Shown piece after piece: positions 30,830 through 38,332 of a stretch of DNA of 38,332 nucleotides. The notes under the pieces were generated by a model. It worked only from the letters and a program-made list of their open reading frames with translations. It did no database searches and was not told the origin of the DNA. The stretch is from Chara braunii (lineage: Eukaryota; Streptophyta; Charophyceae; Charales; Characeae). The first letter of the stretch is position 1. Each line of letters opens with the position of its first letter. The stretch is taken from NCBI GenBank assembly GCA_003427395.1, contig BFEA01000065.1, positions 3,546,155 to 3,584,486 of the forward strand, given 5' to 3'. The position numbers and the translations under genes were made by a program.

Positions 30830-32285
30830 AGACCATTTGGAGAACTCCGTTCCCTCAAACATTTTGATTCCCACATGTGACGCTGACTTATCTCCAGGGA
30901 TACGTGTTGTTGCTCGAGGCTTATCAACCTTCCGCTCACCCTACCCGCAAGAGAGTCATGTGTCACCTGTGATCCATTGTGTACCAACGGGACTATCGAC
31001 ATTGGCCAGCCAAGCAGGATCCGAGGTATAGTCATCTCATCGACGTCGCTTCCTCAAGCTCTCCAATTCCCGCATATCATGTTGACACGCAAGAAGACCA
31101 TGTGCCATCTTTGATTAAACATGCACCAAAAGGACTTCAATCTCCCATATCGACGTCGCTTTCCCTGACCCACAAGCATGTTGTGATGTCTTGGCGCTGA
31201 CCCGCCAAGAAGGATCCGTGGTGTAGATGTATCATCAACCCTAATATTACTATCCTGCACCTATTTGCGAGTTGCAATTTCTCCTCGCCATGGAGATTTC
31301 CACATGGTTTTTAACATCACGGCTGAGATACTAACTGAAGAAATATCCTCTTCCCGTTTACTTTCTAATGTCGACCTCCTTATTTGCACCTCTCCCAAAG
31401 TCGATCCGACAACCACTCTGATCCCCACGTGTCACATTGACAGTTCTTCAATGATACCAGTACCTCTTCAGGCCAATCGGCCTTCCACACGTCCACCCGC
31501 AGGAGTGCCATGTGTCACGTATGATCATATCAGTGCATCAACGAAACTCCAATCTCCCGTAACCAGGGAGATGATATCGTGCCCACCGACCCGCAAGCAT
31601 GCTGGGGTATCTCAGCGCAGTAGCGCTTCCGTACCTTCCGACCTCCTTTCCTTTCAGGTTTGATCCCAACATTGGTCAGTCTCCCACAGTCACTCTGCTT
31701 CCCGCATGGCGAGCTAATGAGTAAGAGATCCACGTGTCACCTATGATCAATCATCCACCAACAATACTTCAATCTCCTTTGTCGACGTCACATTCCCCGA
31801 ACCACAGCTGGCCTGCCAAGCAGGATTCGAGGTGTAGACATATCGTCCAAACAACTGCGAAGATCGTACGTCTATTAGGGAGTTGCAATTTCTCATCGGC
31901 AGGGAGATTTCCTCGTGGCATCTGATTTCAAGCCTAAGATACTAAATTAAAGAAAACATTCACACGCTGAGTACTTTTGTAATATTAACCTCCACACTTA
32001 CATCTCACCCAACACCGATCCTTCATAATACTTTGATCTCCATGTGTCACGCTAACAACTTTCCAGCGATACTGGTAGTGTTATGGTACGTCATCTTTCC
32101 ACACACCCACCCGCTGGAGCGCCACGTGTCACGTATGATCACATGTGCGTCAACGAGAATTCAATCTCCCATAGCCAGAGAGATGATGTTGCGCCCACCG
32201 ACCCGCAAGCCTGTTGCGGTATCTCGGCGCAGCAGCGCTTGCGCACCCACCAGAACCAAGGTGCAACACCTTTGTCTCTACATAC
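30830..32285. repeat. Satellite-like tandem repeat, unit about 612 bp, about 2.3 copies
   Basis: GAGTTGCAATTTCTC recurs at about 31269 and 31880. CAATCTCCC followed by an AGAGATGAT-type block recurs at about 31550 and 32162. CACGTGTCAC- or CATGTGTCACGCT-type blocks recur at about 30873, 31428 and 32041. Offsets are 611-613 bp for the last two units and about 555 bp for the first, partial one. The units are diverged and contain no gene. Confidence 0.8.
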
Positions 32286-32539
32286 TTCATACATGGAAAA
32301 CGTTACCCATCCCAGAGCAATATACACCCACAAAATGGAATGAGCTAATGGGGCAATTCATCTTCAGAATAGAAGAACCACAAAGTTAAGAACAACTACG
32401 TTACTAGGTTTCCCCAATGACACTAGTTTTTCTTCCTTGTCTTCTTCTTCTCCTCTTTCTCATCCTCTTCACCCCCTTTTTCCTTCTCTCGGACTAGGTC
32501 CGATCTTACGTTCATTAGTTTCAGGTCCTCCGGGTCATT
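32286..32539. other. Unassigned spacer
   Basis: A pyrimidine-rich stretch near 32430-32490 is the only notable feature. Confidence 0.4.
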
Positions 32540-33490
32540 GAATGGAGAGGATTTCAAGACTGATCCAAAATTTAATGCATCTTTTGCAGCCGTTTTCAGC
32601 CGCGGGAGAGCCGACATCGGAACTTGTAGACAACGAATAAAAAAAAAAACGATATCTCATGGCCTCTCGCCATTTGTAGAGTTGGTTGTCATTCATCCAA
32701 TCACGAAAGGTCAGTTTATACGTTTTGCGGTCCAACACAATCTTATCCTCACCTTTTATATGCATGAAGGTTGCAATCTGGCTAGAAGATGTTACATAAG
32801 TGACAAGGCTGCGACATTCATTGTGGAAAAGACCCCTCATGGGAGGTGCGTCAATGGCCTTGCTTATAGGTCATCCATTTTTATATGCACGGACCAAGCA
32901 TTTTTTAACGTCTACGGACCAAGCGTATTTTAACATCCACAGCCAGAGAGGTTGTCTCGTCCCCAAATAATGTCGTCATGTCGTGTTCTTTCAGCCATTC
33001 AACTTATATAAGATACACGTCAGGGTTTACTTTTACTCTAACAAAGTCTTCTCCAACTTGGACCATATTGACATACAATTTCTTCGGAAGGATTCCATAA
33101 TTATAGCAAGAGTTCAAAATACCCCTAATTCGGCTTCCGAGATAGACTCAGAGGACTCATTTGCAGGAGGGGTGGATGAGGAAGAGGGGGGTCCAACAAG
33201 GTGCTCGTCATCTCTGTGATCTCCCAACTTCTTCTTGTATCTCTCTCCTAAGTCAAAACCATTATTACGAATAATAATTTAAATTAGCCTACAACTATAA
33301 AAATCTTATCTCTAAGACATGTATAAAATTGGGATAAATAACAGGGATATATCATAGTGAAGGTTAAATTTTCACCATGTTTCTGATACATTTCTCGTTG
33401 CTTCGCTTCATGTCTTCAATATACTTCGAGTTGGTTTCGACCTTCTTTCGTAAATTGAATTTAACAGCTCCAAAGGTCAGAATTATCCAC
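32540..33490 (-). pseudogene. Decayed coding stretch, unidentified
   Basis: Minus-strand segments look protein-like in order. FGAVKFNLRKKVETNSKY and MKRSNEKCIRNMVKI (about 33480-33370) are lysine-rich and helix-prone. A Ser/Pro-rich acidic linker follows (VGPPSSSSTPPANESSES, about 33200-33140), then MESFRRNCMSIWSKLEKTL, then KGEDKIVLDRKTYKLTFRDW and LYKWREAMRYRF (about 32760-32640). They lie in different frames with stops between them. I do not recognise the family. A degraded transposon gene is the likeliest source given the context, but a dead host gene is possible. Confidence 0.3.
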
Positions 33491-33499
33491 CATGAGACG

Positions 33500-33957
33500 G
33501 CTTGGTTAATTCCTTGAGAGCATGGGGCATTCGGCAGAAATTGCCCTCATCCTGGTATCTCACATGATGAAACATAGTATATTACATACCACTCAGGTTA
33601 TGGGAAACCTCGAAGGTTACGAAGACGAAAGCTATTTTCCCTAGCCTTCCGGTAACTTCCGAACCAGTTGTTAGTTGTTCTACAACGCTTGTTCAATGGG
33701 CGTCGCCATCGCCCTCCCTGTTCCGCAACTGTATGGGGCCAAGATCGCTATGTCCTTGTATTCACTGTTCCATTTTTTACCCTACGGGTCTAGTCGATTT
33801 TTATTTTTTTCAATTGTTTACCCCCCTGATCCATTTTTGTCAAGAAGGGCCATGGTAGCCCTGCCTCTACTTCACGCGAATACAACGCACAATCATTACT
33901 GAAATATTTAGACTGGAAGATACACCAAATACAGGTATCATGACCGTACGTTGTGTT
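33500..33957. other. Unassigned sequence
   Basis: No gene, RNA or repeat was recognised. Short open frames here lack motifs. Confidence 0.4.
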
Positions 33958-34050
33958 CGGGTGCAGAAGGACCTTGCTGCACTGCTCATGCACAAAAGAC
34001 AAAGACGATGATAATATATCTTTCCATATTCTAGCCGTGGATTCAGGGCA
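33958..34050. mobile_element. MITE-like element, partial copy 3
   Basis: CCTTGCTGCACTGCTCATGC, GCACAAAAGACAAA and TTCTAGCCGTGGATTCAG align with the left and core parts of the units at 16870 and 17240. The right inverted end is missing. Confidence 0.6.
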
Positions 34051-34087
34051 TACTCACACGGGGACCAAAAGTCTCAAAACTTTGAGG

Positions 34088-34224
34088 CATTTGGTTCCTT
34101 TTTTTTTAGGCATTTGGTCCTCATGTGGTCACACGGGCGGACGTCATCCAAAAAGGACGAAGGCGCGACCCTTACACTTTGCACTACGGCAAGTGCGCCC
34201 GACCACATGGGTGAGGACCAAAAA
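34088..34224. mobile_element. Small inverted-repeat element (MITE-like), about 135 bp
   Basis: The ends TTTGGTCCTCATGTGGTC and, inverted, TTTGGTCCTCACCCATGTGG match with a 3-base indel. A second short palindrome (ACCAAAAGTCTCAAAAC with its inverse) lies just before it at about 34065-34098. No coding capacity. Confidence 0.55.
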
Positions 34225-34363
34225 ACAGATGGATTTTTTTTTTTCACACTACTATAACACGGTACAATGTAAATGTTTCTGGTCGCACTTCCAATTGTTT
34301 GGTGGGATGTCTTCTTCGTCTACGATTTTCTTTAATTCGTGGAAAAAAAAAAAAAACGAAAGG

Positions 34364-34394
34364 TAATTTGAGACCACCTCTGGAGGTGGTTTCA
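34364..34394. repeat. 30-bp near-perfect palindrome
   Basis: TTTGAGACCACCTC pairs with TGGAGGTGGTTTCAAA with one G:T-type mismatch. It follows an A-run. Possible transposon end or hairpin. Confidence 0.6.
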
Positions 34395-34795
34395 AAAAGG
34401 GTCCTCCCACGGCCCCACAGGCCGTTGATAGAAGGGTCACCGTTTGAGGCATTTGGGTAGCGAGCCTCTCCAGTCTGACCCGAAAAATAACGAAGCCCAA
34501 AGGGTAGGGCTTGGCTGCAAAACGACCCTATCAAAGAAAATGACAATCGCTGCTCAGAAGGAAAGATTAGGAATTTGCCAGAACTTTCAGACTTTTGTTT
34601 TTTTGGAAAATTGTCGATTATATATATTGCCAAAATAGCTTCAAACAGAGTAGTTGAAAAGTCAACAACCTTTTAAATCATTCATCAATCACGATCAACA
34701 CCCTACGACAATCATTAGTACCACGTCAACCATGTCAACTAACTTAGTCAAACCATGTCAAATCACTAACGTCACTCACGATCGGAAGACAACCA
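34395..34795. other. Unassigned sequence
   Basis: No recognised gene or RNA. The minus-strand open frame at 34244-34633 spans the A-run and palindrome and is judged to be chance. Confidence 0.4.
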
Positions 34796-34950
34796 AATAT
34801 GCGAAAGAAGATAGAGAAGACAGAGAACAAGAAAATAAAAGAAAAGAAGAAAAAAAAGAAAAGAAAAGAAGAGAAAGGAAGGAGAGAAGGAAGAAAGAAG
34901 AGAGACAGGGGAGAAAAGGAAGGAGAACAAACGCAAGATATGTAAAGTCT
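34796..34950. repeat. Polypurine tract
   Basis: About 150 bases of almost pure A/G (GAAAAGAAGA-type) on the plus strand. Lys/Glu/Arg frames here are artefacts. Long purine tracts can form triplex structures. Confidence 0.85.
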
Positions 34951-35305
34951 TCTCGAACGCAACATAAGAAGATATAATGTGAAGTACAACAACTAGCGGC
35001 ACGAGCCTGACTAGTTTCAACTGGCCGCTCCCAACACTCATCAGGGGCCTTTAGTCGTGGAGGTAATTGAATAGGTGTTAATGCTCTTTATATATCCTGC
35101 GAGGATATTATAGACCTCGGTCACCTTGTACTCCATACAAAGCCCATAGGTAACCAGTTCAAAACCTTCAGCAACCATACTTGGCCCTAACTACGTAGAC
35201 CCATAAACGGGATCGAGTCCCAAAATCAACAAGACCTACCGGATCGGAAGCAACGAGATCTAGCTCCTAAGTTACGGGTTCGAAACTCGGACTGCTTCAT
35301 AAAAA
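34951..35305. other. Unassigned, with B-box-like sites
   Basis: GGGATCGAGTCCC (about 35209) and GGGTTCGAAACTC (about 35276) resemble tRNA T-arm / B-box sequences, and TCTAGCTC lies between them. No cloverleaf can be drawn, so at most they are traces of tRNA-derived retroposons. Confidence 0.25.
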
Positions 35306-35672
35306 AGACCACTACTGTTGTACTCCAAACTATTAAACCATTTAGTTCTACAGAAAAAAAATGAAAAATTGGCACGAAGCGAGATACAAGCCGAGGACCA
35401 GCCGTCCCCTGGGTTCCAGCGCCTGCACATATCAACAAATTTTGCCACCGCGATTAAAAGTAATCAACCAGGCTACCCTGTCGCTTCACCAATTCGGACC
35501 CACTTCACAGGACCACTACTACTGCTGTCCCAACCATTCAACCATTTGGTTCAACAAGAAAGTGAAATTGTATGTGAGCCATTGTGAGGTGGGGTACAGG
35601 CCTAGGACCAACCATCCCCTAGGTCCCAGGCTCCCAGCGCATGCACAATTCAATTTTCCACTACGACTGAAA
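35306..35672. repeat. Tandem duplication, period about 204 bp
   Basis: Both units contain CACTACT(ACT)G(T/C)TGT, ACCATTTRGTTC, GGACCA(G/A)CC(G/A)TCCCC and CAGCGC(C/A)TGCACA in the same order (starts at about 35309 and 35513). Diverged and non-coding. Confidence 0.7.
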
Positions 35673-35958
35673 CCAAACTATACTAATCGTCAACTTATTT
35701 CCCAAAAAAACATCCCCAATCGGTTAGCACGGGAATCCATTGGTCCCAACATCCGCCAAATTTACATGAGAAATTGATCAAATCACTGTCAAAGTAATCA
35801 TCCGGATATCCACGCTTCCACAATTCACACTTCAGAGTAAGCAAAAAAAACAATTCTGCACCAGGAATCGAAGTAAAGTTCCGACAACGATGAAAAAGTT
35901 ACCCAATCACTTCCAACTTATGTTGTGGACTAGAGAATGAGGAAAACTCTTGAATGTT

Positions 35959-37840
35959 CTAAAAAACTAGTGATTCCCTAATTCCAACCTTCTGGTTTTT
36001 ATGGGTAGCAAGGCATACTATCTCTGTTGGATCCGCCAAAACCTTCACTGCGCAACCAATAAAATCCCAACTCAAACCATTGTTTGTCTGTTCTAATAAA
36101 AGATTGCTATATAATACTCGCGAAACAACTCAAGTAGCCTATCTGCCCTGCATCTTGACTCGGAACAACCTTCACGATACTTCACAAAAGCAGATACATC
36201 ATCCACAATTCGAAAACCGTTAATCAACTTGCGATCACTACCCAACATTGAGAGGAAAGAAAATTCATTGAATGCACATAGCAAGCAAGAAAGAGTTGGG
36301 TTTGTGCATTTGCCCATTGGAATACCTACGATCTGCCGGAGAATCTTCCCAGAGGCAAATACCATAGTGTTCTTCAACTCAAAATGTATATACGAATGAA
36401 TGAACTAAAAGTTGACCACCACCCACCCAGTTTCCCCTTTCTCTTTAGTGAGTCTCACAACCTTTCCGAGTGTGCAAATCAAAACACCGATGAAACCTTC
36501 GCTTTCCCAAAAGACAGTGACCCATTCCAATGCACTAATAATGGACCGATGCGGGAGGTTTGAGAACATCTCTTTCACATCGAATGATCCCCCCACTAGA
36601 CGATCTCCATCATGAAGTTGCTGATTGACCGACAGAATAACTCGCACAAAATCCTGTGTGCAACGAAGAGTGAAATGAGAACGAGAGGGAAGCTTCCACA
36701 ATAGCAAGTTAACAGCGCGTGCCATGCGCTTACTGCACAACGTGCTACCTTCAGGAAAAGAAGGGTAAATGGGTCGACCACGAGTAACGTCCTTATGTTT
36801 GGGTACGCAATAGGCATGCCCAAGTCAACCAGACCCATTCCACCAGCCAACCTTGGCAAAACCGCCATCTTCAAATTGTCTCCGCCATTCTTCTACCACC
36901 ACAGACTCAGATTTGGAGGAACGAACGAAAGAACGATTGTCGAGGAATAGTTTCTTCATCCCCAAGTCGTACGTTACCGGACAACACACATATGTATCGC
37001 CACGATTCGTCAATATTATGATCTATCGGCAAACATACCAGTTTACTTAGTTTTTTCCTTTGATCAACCACTTCATCCACCCCACTACACACAAATCCAT
37101 TGGAGAAACCATCCCGAGTTAGCGAGACGTTGGAAAGTTCAAGGGTCGGAAGAGATGAGTGAGAATTGAAAGCAGCCACAATCTGTTTCCTCATAATAGA
37201 TAAGGGATCCCTTGACGATGGGAGAAGAATATTTTTGGAATTAGACATGCAGGGATTAGAAGAGTTCAAACGAAAAGCAACGTGACCATCGACCCTCAGG
37301 AATGCCGACTCCACTTCCACACATTCAGAAATAAGTTCCTTCTGCTGTGCTGCCCGCCGATGATTATGAATCAGATCACCAACCGTACGGTTCCTACACC
37401 AAACTATCCTCAATCGTAGAACCAGCATGTGCTTCCATGCCGTATCAATAGCCAGCTTTTCAACCAGACCAGCACGCATTGCCCTTATCCCCGCCATGCA
37501 CAACCTTTCGTCATAGGTAACTCGAACAACTAGTCTTTGTCGAACCGAAATACCGAAGCGATATTGAATAATATTGGACAACACAAACGGTAGTCGGCAC
37601 CTCGTACGTTTCTCCTGAAAGGATCTGACAGATGAGAAAGCATAAACCAGTTGATGTAATTCCCATGTATGTAACTCAACCCGAGAAGGAGATGGCTCAG
37701 CAAACGAGCAAGATGAGGTTTGAAAGAAAAATATTTTTGACAATACGGAACAAAAGATTTGAAGAACAAAATGACCCCATTCTTCAACCATCCACGGGAT
37801 GATCTCAACGAATCACAACCGAATATGCACTGCACAATAG
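35959..37840 (-). pseudogene. Penelope-like element reverse transcriptase, decayed
   Basis: Penelope-like elements encode a telomerase-related reverse transcriptase that copies the element at DNA ends or nicks. The minus strand shows family landmarks in order. An N-terminal region (37800-37010) contains LRIVWCRNRTVGDLIHNHR and LVCLPIDHN. Next come NRGDTYVCCPVTYDLGMK and EEWRRQFEDGGFAKVG. YCVPKHKDVTRGRPIY (about 36800) is the K-x-HK ... RPI block, and FDVKEMFSNLPH (about 36590) is catalytic motif A. NTMVF and QIVGIPMGKC precede FRIVDD (about 36200), the VDD of motif C. LLLEQTNNGLSWDFIG gives the F-x-G thumb motif, ending at a stop at 35959-35961. Defects: frameshifts near 37540, 37010 and 36110, a TGA after WWNGSG, and a stop after VVVNF. 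No GIY-YIG endonuclease could be recognised on either side; an early frame at 37830-37530 (FKPHLARLLSHLLLGLSYIH) probably belongs to the N-terminus. Confidence 0.8.
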
Positions 37841-37929
37841 ACGAACCATAACTACGTGTGACAACCTTCCAGTTATCAAGTAACAATGATCCTCCTTGGC
37901 AAACGACTGCAATATGACTAACTTCATTG

Positions 37930-38128
37930 ATACGTGACCCCCATGGTCGCAGGTCCTGTGGCCTCGTCCATGGCCGAGGAGGCTGGCCGCTACCCTGCGC
38001 CCTAGGTCGCGCGACCGAGAAAGTTTGTGGCCGCGCCACGCGCAGGCGGAGCTGCGCGCCCGAAAACGGGGCGCGCACATCACGTGCGCATGGCGTCCCC
38101 CTCCAGAATCAGCTTAAAAAAAAAAAAA
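37930..38128. other. GC-rich block ending in an A-run
   Basis: About 170 bases of strongly GC-rich sequence with palindromes such as GGTCGCGCGACC and GGCCTCGTCCATGGCCGAGG, ending in an A-run at 38116-38129. It lies just beyond the 5' side of the Penelope-like element. Composition is unlike the AT-rich neighbours, so it may be the 3' end of another retroposon. Confidence 0.4.
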
Positions 38129-38179
38129 AGTGAAATTTTGGGGGGCTCACAATTGTCGTTTTCGGATGTGTTAAAAAAA

Positions 38180-38237
38180 AAAATGATTTTTTTTTTTTTT
38201 TTTTTGCTTTGTGTGTGTGTCTATCTCGCTGTCTCTG

Positions 38238-38332
<95 letters not shown>
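38180..38332. repeat. T-run and CT/CA compound microsatellite to the window end
   Basis: A T-run (about 38185-38205) is followed by a CT tract (38231-38254) and a CA tract with one TA interruption that reaches the window edge at 38332. Confidence 0.95.

Noticed and set aside
30830-32285. CRISPR-like or LTR pair interpretation of the repeats
   Set aside because: Units are about 612 bp, diverged and in direct tandem, with no short repeat-spacer pattern and no primer-binding site or polypurine tract between them.
34654-34977. Lys/Glu/Arg-rich frame resembling a charged nuclear protein
   Set aside because: It is the polypurine tract translated; the opposite strand gives an equally artificial Phe/Leu frame.
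36093-37791. LINE or LTR-retrotransposon assignment for this reverse transcriptase
   Set aside because: The KHK/RPI block, DVKEMFSNLPH and GIPMG order fits Penelope-like elements; no F[AV]DD LINE context, integrase, protease or RNase H is present.
38109-38327. Val-Cys repeat frame at the window end
   Set aside because: Translation of the CA microsatellite.

Overview
This window reads as transposon-dense nuclear DNA from a eukaryote, most likely a land plant. The coding capacity that can be recognised is retroelement-derived: L1-type LINEs (apurinic endonuclease, reverse transcriptase with F[AV]DD, and a plant-type C-terminal zinc-binding domain with ITHRCLPT / ETIEHIF blocks), a LINE ORF1 with a zinc knuckle, and a Penelope-like reverse transcriptase. 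Long microsatellites, A/T homopolymers, MITE-like inverted repeats and two assembly gaps (15632-16416 and 27569-28303) fit this. There are no operons, ribosome-binding sites, CRISPR arrays or bacterial-type genes, and I found no confident intact host gene, rRNA or tRNA. A non-seed plant is suggested by the LINE lineage and by a Penelope-like element, but the species cannot be fixed from the sequence alone.

Layout. 1-5160: a minus-strand LINE C-terminal fragment that is still open and runs off the window start, short repeat fragments, then a plus-strand LINE ORF2 3' fragment (3110-4424) with a tRNA-like poly(A) tail at 5030-5158. 5160-7100: unassigned GC-rich DNA, retroposon tails, and a 149-bp exact-spacing duplication around a single N (probably an assembly artefact). 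7241-11800 minus: a nearly full-length, decayed LINE ORF2. 11849-15175 plus: a LINE ORF1, head-to-head with that ORF2, which fits a 5' inversion (twin priming) of one element. 15437-17969: a candidate DNA transposon with inverted ends, TGAACGCG-type subterminal motifs, an internal gap, a foldback hairpin and two MITE-like units.

19300-27305: one minus-strand LINE copy cut into four pieces by three retroposon insertions. The 436-bp insertion (19641-20076) has a 7-bp target duplication, and removing it restores the LINE reading frame. The other two (about 2.5 and 2.3 kb, plus strand) share a roughly 600-bp 3' module and end in the same tRNA-like tail plus poly(A). One carries a CAT-rich VNTR. 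Together with tail copies beside other LINEs, they suggest a partnership in which a LINE mobilises SINE-like and SVA-like composite elements through a common 3' end.

27300-35960: microsatellites, a gap, pyrimidine- and purine-rich tracts, a satellite of about 612-bp units (30830-32285), a weak decayed coding stretch on the minus strand (32540-33490), more MITEs and tandem duplications. 35959-37840 minus: a decayed Penelope-like element. The window ends in a GC-rich block and a CT/CA microsatellite.
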